From Nosema muscidifuracis (Eukaryota > Microsporidia > Nosematidae), in NCBI GenBank assembly GCA_028335825.1, contig JAIOKI010000020.1:310001-374000 (forward strand): a DNA stretch of 64,000 bases, in the 5' to 3' direction. The position numbers were made by a program, and so were the translations under genes. Below, piece after piece: positions 8,715 through 19,006 of the stretch. Under the pieces are notes generated by a model. That model did not search any database. It was given only the letters and a program-made list of their open reading frames with translations, and was not told where the DNA came from. Within the stretch, counting starts at the first letter, position 1; each line of letters opens with the position of its first letter.

Positions 8715-9311
8715 ATATAATTTATAAAAAAATTTATGTTATTTTAATTTAACCCTCACAATTGTTTTTAATTAAAATAAATATTTTCAAATGATGATAA
8801 TTTACTAATAAACTTGACCAGTCAAACATATTAAGTTTAAGGATCCTGTAAATAACTTTTTTTTATTTAAATTGTACTGAAAATCAAACTTCTGTTTATT
8901 TAATCAAATCACTATTTACAGTTTATTAAAATTATTACAAATCAATTATAATTAGCAAAATTAATTATTCATAGTGAAGTACTAATCTAACTCTAAGTGA
9001 TTTCATGAAAAGTAACCAATAATTTAATTTTTTATATCAGAAATAATTTTTAGTTATAATACACTTAATTATATTCACAATAAATTATTTTTTATATCAG
9101 AAATCATTTTGAGTTATAATACACTTAATTTTATTCACAATAAATTATTTCTTAGTTTTTTATATCGAATTCAAATATCTTAATCAATTTATAAATGTAG
9201 AACACCAATTTAGCTTACACCCTTGAACATGATTTCGTCCATAGAAAAAAATAATTAATTTTATAAAAAACATTTCCGAGTAAATTTTTGTAATTTTTTT
9301 ATAACCCTAAA
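8715..9311. repeat. Spacer with a 60-bp tandem duplication
   Basis: An AT-rich spacer. A 60-base unit beginning TTTATATCAG occurs at 9031 and again at 9091 with few differences, and part of a third follows. No gene is seen. The CCC signal for the next gene lies at its right end. Confidence 0.6.
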
Positions 9312-10505
9312 ATGAAACAAAGATTTACTTTTTTAGATATTCGTGCTATTGTCAACGAGCTCAAACCACGTCTAGTCAACAAGTTTATACAGAATTTTTA
9401 TACAACTCAACAAAGGATAATATATATAAAATTCAGTTCTAAAGATATTCTTCTAATAGAACCTGGTATACGTATTCATCTGACTTCACATGCTGATAGT
9501 GGAATCAGTCATTTTTGTAATATACTTCGTAAACGTGCCCGTCGTGATAAAGTAGCTGATATTTATCAGATAGGATTTGATAGAGTCATTGTATTTGAAT
9601 TATCCAGACAGAAGATTGTTGTTGAATTTTTTAGTGGAGGAAATGTTTTTATATTAGATGAAACTGATAAAATAATTGAAGTATTTAGAGTAGTCAAAGA
9701 GTTAGATATAGTCAAAAATACACAATATATATTTAATCCAGTCATTTTTGATTTTAACTGGTCATCTTTCTGTAATATGGATTTATATGAATTTCTTCCA
9801 TTTGAAAAGGAATTAGTAGACAATTTAATTAAAAAATTGAATACAGAATGTGGATGTGATATTATGGAATATAAAAATAAATCTGAAGTACCATCTTTTA
9901 TAGAATGCTTTGATAAATGTATGAAAGAGTTTTTTGAATATATTTCTGATATTAAAGATTATGGATGTTTACAAATAAAAAAAGGAAAATATTTTAATAT
10001 TGTGCCATATGAGATACAATCTGAAAATAAAAAAATATTTAAGTCATTTAATGAAGCAGTAGAAGAATATTTTACAGATAGAAAGAAAATTAAAAAAGAA
10101 CCAGTAGACAAAGCTCAGAAAGTCAAGAATAAACAATATGAACATATTAAAGAATTAGAAAATATGATTGAAGAAATGTCTATGAAAGCTGATCTTATAA
10201 TGAAGAATAATGAGTTAGTAGAAGATATTAGAAGTATACATAAATCAGTAAAGAAGAATAAAATTAAATGGGATGATTTTAATAAATTTAAAGAAGATGA
10301 AAATAAAAAAAGAAACAAAGCTTCTTTAAGTATTATACAGTCAGATTTTAAAAATAATACTTGTATAATAAGTTTAAGTGATAAAGATAAAACAAGTTAT
10401 ATAGATATAGATTTTGATAAGTCAGTACATTTGAATATTCAGAATTATTATGAAAGAAGGAAGAAATTAGTAGAAAAGATAGAAAAGACTAAACATATGC
10501 TATAG
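9312..10505 (+). CDS. RQC2: Rqc2/NEMF homologue, N-terminal part (frame broken)
   Basis: This is the N-terminal 397 residues of Rqc2 (Tae2/NEMF), which binds stalled 60S subunits in ribosome-associated quality control. The NFACT-N domain opens with MKQRFTFLDIRA. Asp9 and Asp90-Arg91 correspond to the yeast Asp9 and Asp98-Arg99 needed for CAT-tailing. A basic coiled-coil region lies at about residues 255-330. The frame ends at TAG 10503-10505, in the middle of the family's conserved helix. The rest of the protein continues directly in another frame (10505-11260). ATG follows ACCCTAAA. The choice between pseudogene, recoding and sequence error is open. Confidence 0.88.
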   Translation: MKQRFTFLDIRAIVNELKPRLVNKFIQNFYTTQQRIIYIKFSSKDILLIEPGIRIHLTSHADSGISHFCNILRKRARRDKVADIYQIGFDRVIVFELSRQKIVVEFFSGGNVFILDETDKIIEVFRVVKELDIVKNTQYIFNPVIFDFNWSSFCNMDLYEFLPFEKELVDNLIKKLNTECGCDIMEYKNKSEVPSFIECFDKCMKEFFEYISDIKDYGCLQIKKGKYFNIVPYEIQSENKKIFKSFNEAVEEYFTDRKKIKKEPVDKAQKVKNKQYEHIKELENMIEEMSMKADLIMKNNELVEDIRSIHKSVKKNKIKWDDFNKFKEDENKKRNKASLSIIQSDFKNNTCIISLSDKDKTSYIDIDFDKSVHLNIQNYYERRKKLVEKIEKTKHML

Positions 10506-11260
10506 ATAATGTAAAAATTAAAGTATATAAAAAAGAAGAGAAGGTTAAAATTCAAAGACCAGTTTTTTGGTTTGAGAAATTTAATTTCTGTTTTACCACA
10601 GATAAGAAATTAATAATTGGAGGTAAGAATTCACAACAGAATGAAATTTTAGTAAAGAAACATCTTAAACCTTCTCAGTTATATTTTCATACTGAATCAT
10701 CTGGAGGATCTAGTGTCATTTCAGATGATGATGTTTGTATAGAAGAAGCTGCTTTAGTAGCATTATGTAATTCTGCTTGTTGGGATTGTAATGTAGTATC
10801 ACCAGTATTTTATGTAAAAGGAGATCAAGTAAGTAAATCTGCACCAACTGGTCAATATTTAAACAAAGGATCTTTTATTATAAGAGGTAATAAGACTTAT
10901 GTTAATGTTTATAAATTAGAATATGGATTAGGACTCTTATTTAAGACTATTGATGATATTCAAGAAGGAGATTATTTTATTAAACATGAAGATTCTATAT
11001 TTGTAACTGATCCTAAAGATTATGAAATAGAATATGCTATGGCAGTATCAGCACCTTATAAAATACTTAAAGATTTATATAAGTTCCGAGTAAGAATATT
11101 ACCTGGTAAAGATAAAAAAGGAAAAGTTGTTCAAAATATTTTAAGTACATTTATTAAAGATACTGATGAAAGGATTATTAAAATTATCAAGAGGATGTCT
11201 GTAGAAGAATTTATTAATGTTTTACCTACTAATATTAAAATAGGTAAAGATACGAAATAA
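10505..11260 (+). CDS. RQC2: Rqc2/NEMF homologue, C-terminal part (second frame)
   Basis: About 251 codons that continue Rqc2 without a gap in homology but in a different frame from 9312-10505. The NFACT-R domain (PVFWFEKFNFCFTTDKKL, IGGKNSQQNEILVKKHLKP, YFHTESSGGSS) is followed by the NFACT-C domain (YAMAVSAPYKILKDLYKFR, ILPGKDKKGK). There is no CCC signal and no ATG near the left edge, so it is not an independent gene. The simplest difference from an intact frame is two extra bases in the CATAT around 10494-10498. The domain is otherwise well conserved with no further stops, so any break is recent or not real. Confidence 0.8.
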   Translation, partial: DNVKIKVYKKEEKVKIQRPVFWFEKFNFCFTTDKKLIIGGKNSQQNEILVKKHLKPSQLYFHTESSGGSSVISDDDVCIEEAALVALCNSACWDCNVVSPVFYVKGDQVSKSAPTGQYLNKGSFIIRGNKTYVNVYKLEYGLGLLFKTIDDIQEGDYFIKHEDSIFVTDPKDYEIEYAMAVSAPYKILKDLYKFRVRILPGKDKKGKVVQNILSTFIKDTDERIIKIIKRMSVEEFINVLPTNIKIGKDTK

Positions 11261-11277
11261 CACAAAATATATTTTTC

Positions 11278-11847
11278 TTATTTTGATTTTTTAAATAAGC
11301 TTAAGATTTGTTCATTAGTGCGCTTTACTTTGTAATTAGTTTTGTTTTCTTCTTTTATAATTTGTATGCAATTATCTTCATCTATATTTTTTTCTTTAAA
11401 TATTTTATTTCTTTTAGGTAATTCGTTTTCATTATTAATTATGTTTTTGATTATGTTGTTATTAGTTATGTTTTTGTTGTTATTATCATCTTTATCATCA
11501 TTGTAATTATCAATGCTATTATCATCATTTTTGTCATTGCTTTCATCTTTTTTATCATCAACATTTTTGTCATAATTATTATCATCATTTTTATCATTGT
11601 TCTTTTCTAATGATATATTCTTACTTATTAAAAATTCTTTAAGATGTTCTTCTCTTTCATTTAAATCTTCTATATAAATAAGATATTTGAAGGTGTCAAT
11701 TTCATTATCCAGTTTAGTTATCTTAGTACAAACAAGTTTTTTTTCACTATCGTATACACTCAATTTATTATCAGTGTATTTATAGAATCCTTCTAACCAA
11801 GTTTTTAGTTTCTTTTTCTTATCTTTTGTGTATATACATGGATACAT
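11278..11847 (-). CDS. DUF2439-domain protein, ZGRF1/Mte1-like
   Basis: A 189-residue protein whose first 70 residues resemble DUF2439, the N-terminal domain of ZGRF1, yeast Mte1 and fission yeast Dbl2 (YTKDKKKKLKTWLEGFYKY, LSVYDSEKKLV, FKYLIYIED). In that family the domain links DNA repair helicases to recombination intermediates. A low-complexity Asn/Asp tract (about residues 85-135) and a basic tail follow. ATG 11847 follows a CCCC signal (GGGG on the plus strand). It is convergent with RQC2, 17 bases apart. The domain call rests on my reading of a short match. An orphan acidic protein is the alternative. Confidence 0.5.
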   Translation of the reverse strand: MYPCIYTKDKKKKLKTWLEGFYKYTDNKLSVYDSEKKLVCTKITKLDNEIDTFKYLIYIEDLNEREEHLKEFLISKNISLEKNNDKNDDNNYDKNVDDKKDESNDKNDDNSIDNYNDDKDDNNNKNITNNNIIKNIINNENELPKRNKIFKEKNIDEDNCIQIIKEENKTNYKVKRTNEQILSLFKKSK

Positions 11848-12629
11848 TTTATTGGGGAAAATTTTATGTGCATAATTTTTATATTCAATATTTATAGTGA
11901 ATTTTTATTTATAATATTTATAGTAAATTTTTTATGTTAATATTTATATTTTTACAGTATATTTTTTTATGTATATGAATTTTTATATTTTATAATATTT
12001 ATATTCAATTTTTATATAGGATGATATATTTTCTATATATATAAAGACAAGTACTGTAAATACTTAAAATATACTGATAAATCATAAGAAGATATTTTAA
12101 AATTAAGAATGAATTATTATTTTGATTGGTATTTCTTTATGTATCAACAATGATGATATAATAAGATGTACTGATGATTATAAAAAGTGGAATATTATTT
12201 TGATTAGTAATAATTTATATAAGATAAGTACTAAGACTAGAATTCTTAGTATAGGGAAATATTGTTAAATTGAGGAAGTTTAGCAAGAAGAAAGATCAGT
12301 TATTTAATTTAAAAAATAAATATTAAAGATGAGAAAAGAAGTGTATGGGATTTAAAAAATAAATATTAAAGATGAGAAGATAATTCAATACATAAATATT
12401 AATTTTAAGAATAGTAGAGAAGTGTATGAGATTTAAAAAATAAATATTAAAGATAAGAAGGTTATTCAATACATAAATATTAAAGATAAGAAAAGAAGTG
12501 TATGAGATTTAAAAAATAAATATTAAAGATAAGAAGGTTATTCAATACATAAATATTAAAAATAGTAGAGAAGTGTATGAGATTTAAAAAAATACATAAT
12601 AAAATATTTAATTAAGGAATTTTATTAAA
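11848..12629. repeat. AT-rich spacer with an 80-bp minisatellite
   Basis: The left part consists of loose TATTTATAGTGAATTTTTA-like repeats. From about 12298 to 12600 a unit of roughly 80 bases (GATTTAAAAAATAAATATTA, then a TTCAATACATAAATATTA block, then AGAAGTGTATGA) is repeated three to four times with small indels. No gene is seen. Confidence 0.55.
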
Positions 12630-12809
12630 CTACTCATTTTTCCTTGACCTTCTAGACTTCTTAGATCTATTACACACCCTACTAGCTTTTTCTAACAAAG
12701 GTCCTAGAAATTCACCTATACCACTTAAATCAAGCTCAATGAAAGTTTCTGATGTTTCTAAATTTCCAATGACAGGTTCAACTTTTTTATTACCTTTAGA
12801 ATTTTCCAT
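12630..12809 (-). CDS. Small basic-tailed protein, 59 aa
   Basis: A short open frame of 59 codons, MENSKGNKKVEPVIGNLETS at the start and a basic tail ending SKKSRRSRKNE. The middle segment (LSGIGEFLGPLLEKASRV) could form an amphipathic helix. The case for a real gene is that CCC sits directly before the ATG, the composition is balanced in a very AT-rich spacer, and the codon pattern is protein-like. I do not recognise a family. The basic tail suggests nuclear or RNA binding, which is only inference. Confidence 0.5.
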   Translation of the reverse strand: MENSKGNKKVEPVIGNLETSETFIELDLSGIGEFLGPLLEKASRVCNRSKKSRRSRKNE

Positions 12810-14510
12810 GGGTAGATTAAATTTCTTATTTTTATACTAAATATATTAAAAATTACTTTCTACTAGTAAATTATCATTATTTATATAATAATTTATTCAA
12901 TTTTGAATTATATTTTAAGTTTAAATTTTATTAATTAAGTTAATTTTAAAATTTAATTTATATTTTTTTGATTAATTAACATATTTCTATAAAATATGAA
13001 TTATAATGTCTTTTATTTAATATGAATGAATAATAATGTCTTTTATTAAATATAAATAGAAGAATGATATTTTCTATTATTAAATATAAATGAATAATAG
13101 TAATGTCTTTTATAAAATATATAATAATAATGTCTTTTATTAAATATAAATAGAAGAATGATAAAATAATTAAATAAATAGATATTTTTAATGATTAATT
13201 ATTTTATAAAATATGAAGAAAATAATAATAATTTAATTAATCAAATTTTTAAAACTTAAGTCTCTTATACATTATTAATAAATATATTCTCTTATAAAAT
13301 AATAAAACATTATTCATATAAATTATTAAAGTTTCTTTTTAACATATTTGAATAATTTAAACTGTGTTTGACTAATTAATATTTAAATGAGTCATTTTAG
13401 ACATTTTAATCAAAAAATTGTAAATAATATATTTTAATAAATAAGAGAATAATTTCATAATTTATTAGATTAGAATTATAAAAATACTTTAGTATAAAAT
13501 TATAGACAAGTTAAGAAATACTGAATTATTTCACAAATTTTATATAATTATTACTTATAATAAAAATATTCATATTGATAAAATTATTTAATTTTTATGT
13601 TAAGAATTATTTAGTAATTTTAGTAAAGAATGAGTCATTTCTTAATATTTTTATAAATCACTAACTGAAGTTTTCTAATTTAAAACAATAATGTATTTTT
13701 ATAAATCACTAACTGAAGTTTTTCTGATTTAAAACAATAATGTATTTTTATAAATCACTAACTGAAGTTTTTCTAATTTAAAACAATAATGTATTTTTAT
13801 ATTAAGATTAAAATTGTTGTGTAATGACTTCAACCATTAATTATTTACACTCTTTTCTAATTTGACACTAAACAAAAATAAATGTCAAATTTCAAACTTT
13901 TTTAATTAAAAATAATTATTTTTTATTTTTAGAACTTTTCATTCATCTCTAAATTTTTTTATATTCTCTACAAAATAACTTAAAATTTCAAAGTAGAGAA
14001 ATATTTTTATTTTTAAAAAAGGAGAGCATTAGCTTTCAATAAAATATTAATAAAAAATTGTTACTCCACTCAGGTGTCCATCAATTATTAAATCAAATGA
14101 ATGTTTTACAGTGGAGTATTATTATTTGAGTACTAAAGAACTTGTTATAAAAACTGATTCCTTCTTCTACTCATGGGGGTTAAAAAAATTTAAAATTTAT
14201 ATAAAAAATAAATTGAATGTTTAACAATTATATGAATAATTCTGTTAGAAGAATCTTTAAACAATTGTCATAAAAAAGTCATGAAACTTATTTTTTATAT
14301 TAAATAAATAATTCTGTTAGAAGAATCTATAAAAAAATATCATAAAAAAATCATGATAACTTATTTTTTATATTAAATAATTCTGTTAGAAGAATCTATA
14401 AAAAAATCATTAATAGAAGAATCTTTGAATAATTATTCATTTCACTTTCTTCTATTCTATAATAAAAAAATTAATTAATATTTCAACAAATCTTTTCTAA
14501 ATTTATTAAA
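12810..14510. repeat. Long spacer with several tandem repeats and an inverted repeat
   Basis: No protein gene is recognised. Three copies of a 48-49 base unit (ATAAATCACTAACTGAAG start) lie at 13653-13800. Three copies of a block containing ATAATTCTGTTAGAAGAATC lie at about 14230-14430. Around 14030-14180 the sequence is less AT-biased and contains a perfect 9-base inverted repeat (14062-14070 with 14110-14118) and a minus-strand CCCCC-ATG at 14172-14174 that opens only nine codons. Confidence 0.5.
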
Positions 14511-15671
14511 TTATGTTAAGTTGTTAAGGAATAGTATAAGTAATCCTATTCCTAAAACTGATCCAAGTATTGGTATTATAATATGATTTTTATATGGTCT
14601 ATCTACATTATCTCTATATCTTAATATAAGTAAACCTATACAACAGAGTGTATAAAAGAATACTTGACAATATTGTGTAATTAAAAGAGCAATCTTCTTT
14701 TTATAATCAAGTATAGAATATACTATACTCATAAATATATACCAAAACATATAATAATTTTTCTTATCTTCTTTCTGATACTGAGTACAACCTACCATAC
14801 ATCCAAGTAGAGATCCATACAATGGAAGAATATTTATAACAACTCTATTAGTACAAACACCAAGCTTACTAAAATATACTGTAGTAAAATTTTCTTCTTT
14901 CTGAATAATATCATAAGGAAGTACAAGTAAAAAACTTATATTAATAAACAAAACAAAACATAATGAAATGAGTATAGAAGATACTATAGAATATCTTAAA
15001 GTGAACCATGGCTTGTAAATCTTCTGACGCATATTACTTGCCCGACTCCATCCATCGAACCCCCACATAGCATATAACATAGAAGAAGCAATACCTTTGT
15101 ATCCGATACTCCCTCTTGTATCATATAATGCGCATTTCTCTAAATAAGTTGTATCTTTATTAATATATACTATTATAGCATACATAGAACTTAGAAAGAA
15201 AATAACTACTATACCATTATTTATAAGAAATAAAATTCTGTTAATTAAAAACAGTTTTCCACTAACATACAAAATAATAAGAATTAGAAGACATATTCCC
15301 ATATTTACAATAAAAGATGATGAATAGTCTATTACTAGATCGTGTATTACATTTACAAATATACCTGTATAAGCTGGTAGAATAATAAATACGGAAGATG
15401 TTACAAACAAAATTCCTATGTGTTTATTGTAAGCTTTCGTCAAAAAAAGTTGTTCATTTCCTGATGGATAAGTAGCACCAAGTTCACCATAACATAGACC
15501 AAAAATACAGCATATAATAGCACTAGCTGTCCATATACACAGCGAAGGAATCGATCCGTACATGTTTAATAGAACACTCTTTGAGCTAAGAAGGGTACTA
15601 ACACTAAGAATGTTCGTTAATAAAAAAGATGTGAGGTCGTACATCTTCACACTTCTATTTCTATATATCAT
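14511..15671 (-). CDS. Amino-acid permease, APC superfamily (LAT-like)
   Basis: A 386-residue polytopic membrane protein with about ten to twelve hydrophobic segments. The APC/SLC7 (LAT) signature is visible: LCYGELGATYPSGNEQLFLT near residue 60 and YAMWGFDGWSRASNMRQKI near residue 205, matching the YGELG-T-P and GW-N regions. It probably imports amino acids from the host cell, which suits an auxotrophic parasite. It is shorter than fungal permeases (500 or more residues). I chose ATG 15671, preceded by AACCCCTTTG, over a TTG one codon upstream. Substrate is unknown. Confidence 0.75.
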   Translation of the reverse strand: MIYRNRSVKMYDLTSFLLTNILSVSTLLSSKSVLLNMYGSIPSLCIWTASAIICCIFGLCYGELGATYPSGNEQLFLTKAYNKHIGILFVTSSVFIILPAYTGIFVNVIHDLVIDYSSSFIVNMGICLLILIILYVSGKLFLINRILFLINNGIVVIFFLSSMYAIIVYINKDTTYLEKCALYDTRGSIGYKGIASSMLYAMWGFDGWSRASNMRQKIYKPWFTLRYSIVSSILISLCFVLFINISFLLVLPYDIIQKEENFTTVYFSKLGVCTNRVVINILPLYGSLLGCMVGCTQYQKEDKKNYYMFWYIFMSIVYSILDYKKKIALLITQYCQVFFYTLCCIGLLILRYRDNVDRPYKNHIIIPILGSVLGIGLLILFLNNLT

Positions 15672-17145
15672 CAAAGGGGTTAAAAAGGAAGAATTTATAT
15701 AATCACGAAGATATAATGTTATAATACATTAGTATGAATGTAGAAATGTTAACCCCTAATTAATATTTAATTAAGAATGTATATTAAGATTGCGTATTCG
15801 TATTTATTAAAAAAATATTTTTTATATTTTTATTTATTGACCAATCATATTTCAATAAGATGTCAAAAAATCAATTTTAAATTTAAGAAATGAGAGATGA
15901 TTCATTTTACAGTTTTACTTATAGATATTGTAATAATATTAGTATGAAATTTATATTTTATCTATTCAGATGATATTATAAATTTTTTTATTTTCTTTAT
16001 TTCACACGTCATTATAAAATAAATAATAAATTAAATATTTAAATAAACAATAAAAAATCTTTTTATCATAACTTCTTTATTAAGATAAACTTATCAAGTT
16101 TCTTATACGTTAACCCCTTATGTTTTTAATAATATTTCAATTTTAATAATCATGAAATATTTCTTGATTAATCAAGACGAAATGTTTGAAATGACATGAT
16201 ATTGAATTTCAATAAATTAGAGGTATTTTTTTAAATTATTTAATGAAAATTATATTTAATTTATTATTAAGATATTTTACAAACTAAAGCTTTTCCATCC
16301 TAAGAACTTAATTTTACTTTTAATATATATATTTATAAACTGAATATATTTGTATTTTAATATAAAATATTATCATTATTAAAAGACAAATCTATCATTA
16401 TTAAGATAACAATTTATCATTATTTTCTTATTGAAATACAAGTAATAAATATCTATTATTAAAATACAAATCTATCATTACTTTATTTTTAAAATACAAA
16501 TCTATCATTATTAAAATATAAAATTATCATTGCTAAAATACAAATCTATCATTATTTTCTTATTAAAATATAATTTAATTTGAAAATTGATTGTTTATTT
16601 TTAAAAAATTAATGTCTTATTAAAATACTAGTAAAAACTGTGGTATAACAAATTTCAAGATTCTCTTCTTAATATTTTCTTACACTATATAGTTATTCAT
16701 TGAAGATAAATAAATTTAAAGATGTAAGAATTTTAATTATCAATATATAAAAAAAATCTAACATTTATTTTTTTACCCCTAATAAAAGTATATGAAATAT
16801 TGAAAATAACATAATATCTCTTAAAAAGAGTTAATATTTATAAAAATACAATTAAAATCAAATTTTAAATTTTTTTATATGTGGATGATACATATTAATA
16901 AAAACAAGTATATTTTTATCAAATATACGTAAATATTTTATTTTAATAGTTATATTAAAGTACATTAAAAAGAGATTAAGTTTTAGTAATCCTTTATAAA
17001 AAAAGAATAATTTTTTTAATTAATACTGCAATTTAGAGTATGATAAAAATATTTGACTATTAAATAATTTTATAAATATGTATAATAAAATATTTACAGG
17101 ATAGTAACTTATAAGATCCTCATATAAAATATTTTAGCCCCAAGA
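15672..17145. repeat. Spacer with a 20-bp-class minisatellite
   Basis: No convincing gene. About 16370-16570 repeats an ATCTATCATTATTAAAATAC-like unit around eight times with variants. Isolated CCCC runs at 15752 and 16111 precede short open frames of 38 and 8 codons (15777-15893 and 16117 onward). I regard these as chance. Confidence 0.45.
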
Positions 17146-18489
17146 ATGAAAATACAAGATATAAAAGATGAATTTACAAATAAATTAAAAACATTTCCAT
17201 TTGAAACAGATCATGAAGCTTCACTTATGGGAGTCACTGATTACACCCTTTCTCATTCAAGTATTCCTATTCCATTAGAAACACCCTTCTGTATTCAACC
17301 AAGAAAAATTAATAAAAAAGTAAATGTATCAAATACAAAGATAGATGAAGATTATATTTTATCAGAATCTACTGAAGATGAGTATTCATCTACAGATGAA
17401 GTATTTCATAATGATATTCTTATGAATATCAATTTAAGTATTAAAAATAAATTAATTATTGACTCATGTGAGTTATTAATAAATAGAAGTAAAAAATATG
17501 GATTAGTAGGAAGAAATGGTATAGGAAAGACTACTTTATTAAAGAGTATTAAAAAAAGGAAATTTGGTATACCAAGAGGTATTAAAATATATATGATTGA
17601 ACAAGAATGTAATTTAGATATTACAGTTATAGAACATGTAGGAGAAAATGGAGGAAGAATACTTAGTGGATTTGGGTTTACTAAAGAAATGATAAATTTT
17701 AATTTAAAAGATTTAAGTGGTGGATGGAGAATGAGAGCTCATTTAGCTAAAGCTATAAATATTAATCCAGATTTATTATTATTAGATGAACCTACGAATT
17801 ATTTAGATATTAATGCTTTAAATTGGTTAGAGAAACAGATTAAAGATCTAAAGACGGTTATTATAGTATCACATGATAGAAATTTTTTGAACAATGTTGT
17901 AGATGAAATTCTTCATTTAAATGATTTTAAGATAGACACTTATAAAGGTAATTATGATGCATTTTTAATACAAAAAAATAATAAATTAATTCAAATGAAA
18001 AAAGATTATGAGAATCAATTGAGACAGAGAGAACATTTACAAAGTTTTATTGATAGATTTAGAGCTAATTCTAAGAGGGCATCTTTAGCACAATCAAAGA
18101 TAAAACAATTAGCTAAAATGCCTCCATTAATACCCCCTAAGAAAGATCCAGTTATTAGATTTATTTTTGATAGTACACCTTGTAAAGGTACTTTAGTAGA
18201 AATGAGAGATGTTGAATTTTCTTATACTAAAGGTATTCCTATATTTAATAATTTAACAATAAATATTACAAATAAATCTAGGATAGTAGTTGTAGGTGCT
18301 AATGGACAAGGAAAGAGTACCTTCTTAAAAATGTTAACAAATAATTTACAAAATTGTAATGGATATATAATTAAAGCTCCAAATCTTAAGGTAGGATATT
18401 TTGCTCAGCATCATGTCGATAATTTAAATGTTAACGAAAAAGTTCTTGATTTAATGTTAAAACAATACACACTTGAAGAAAGTAAATGA
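17146..18489 (+). CDS. GCN20: ABCF ATPase, GCN20-like, N-terminal part to in-frame TGA
   Basis: The first 447 residues of an ABCF protein. In fungi Gcn20 works with Gcn1 on ribosomes to activate Gcn2 during amino-acid starvation. The first ATPase unit is complete: Walker A GLVGRNGIGKTTLLKS near residue 119, signature LSGGWRMR, Walker B LLLLDEPTNYLD, H-loop SHDRNF. After the linker the second unit begins (Walker A VVGANGQGKSTFLKM). A TGA at 18487-18489 then interrupts the frame. The sequence KKYGLVGRNGIGK favours GCN20/ABCF3 over ARB1. ATG follows AGCCCCAAGA. The short N-terminus (about 85 residues) lacks most of the Gcn1-binding region of yeast. Confidence 0.85.
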   Translation: MKIQDIKDEFTNKLKTFPFETDHEASLMGVTDYTLSHSSIPIPLETPFCIQPRKINKKVNVSNTKIDEDYILSESTEDEYSSTDEVFHNDILMNINLSIKNKLIIDSCELLINRSKKYGLVGRNGIGKTTLLKSIKKRKFGIPRGIKIYMIEQECNLDITVIEHVGENGGRILSGFGFTKEMINFNLKDLSGGWRMRAHLAKAININPDLLLLDEPTNYLDINALNWLEKQIKDLKTVIIVSHDRNFLNNVVDEILHLNDFKIDTYKGNYDAFLIQKNNKLIQMKKDYENQLRQREHLQSFIDRFRANSKRASLAQSKIKQLAKMPPLIPPKKDPVIRFIFDSTPCKGTLVEMRDVEFSYTKGIPIFNNLTINITNKSRIVVVGANGQGKSTFLKMLTNNLQNCNGYIIKAPNLKVGYFAQHHVDNLNVNEKVLDLMLKQYTLEESK

Positions 18490-18816
18490 GCTTTATCAAA
18501 TTTTGGACTTAATGTTGATAACCAACGTATTGGTACTTTATCAGGTGGACAAAAAAGTAGATTAACTATGGCTATAATAAATGGATACAAACCTAATTTA
18601 TTAGTATTTGATGAACCTACTAATCATCTTGATATGGAATCTATTGAAGCTTTAGCAGAATGTATACAAAAATTTGATGGAGGAGTTGTTTGTGTAAGTC
18701 ATGACCTTAATTTTGTAAGTAAAGCGTTTACTGAAGTTTATGTATGTGAAAATAAGACTTTAAAATATTTTGGAGGAAGTGCTGTTGATTATAAAGAAAG
18801 TATAAAAAATGATTAA
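18490..18816 (+). CDS. GCN20: ABCF ATPase, GCN20-like, remainder after the TGA
   Basis: The same frame continues from 18490 for 108 codons with the rest of the second ATPase unit: ALSNFGLNVDNQRIGTLSGG (signature), LLVFDEPTNHLD (Walker B) and VSHDLNF (H-loop). Residues flanking the TGA align with the family without insertion, so one base substitution (for example from CGA or TGG) explains the stop. No CCC signal lies before the internal ATG at 18568. Without this part the second nucleotide site would be dead. The options are read-through, a polymorphic null or a sequence error. Confidence 0.8.
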   Translation, partial: ALSNFGLNVDNQRIGTLSGGQKSRLTMAIINGYKPNLLVFDEPTNHLDMESIEALAECIQKFDGGVVCVSHDLNFVSKAFTEVYVCENKTLKYFGGSAVDYKESIKND

Positions 18817-18997
18817 TAATAAATTAGAATATAAACAGATTTTTTTTAAATATCAGTAATATTTTTAATTTAAATATTATTTCTGATAAATTTATATATT
18901 TAAAAAATTAAAATTTATAGAATTTTTAACTATATTAAATATATATCAATATATTTGTGTATACCAATAATAAAATTGATTAAAAACATTGAATGAA

Positions 18998-19001
18998 CCC
19001 C
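18998..19001 (+). promoter_or_regulatory. CCCC start signal of CDC50
   Basis: A CCCC run five bases before ATG 19007. It lies inside a longer open frame that could begin at TTG 18989, and it decides in favour of the internal ATG. Confidence 0.6.
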
Positions 19002-19006
19002 TTGTT

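Noticed and set aside
10480-10520. A short intron to explain the RQC2 frame change
   Set aside because: No donor, branch or acceptor sequence fits, and homology leaves no room for removed bases beyond a dinucleotide.
15777-15893. 38-codon frame after a CCCC run
   Set aside because: Very AT-rich codons, signal too far from the ATG (22 bases) and no recognisable protein character.
18487-18489. TGA reassigned to an amino acid in this genome
   Set aside because: TGA acts as a normal stop elsewhere (for example the CDC50 stop at 19832-19834, after which homology ends), and tryptophan is TGG throughout the clean genes.
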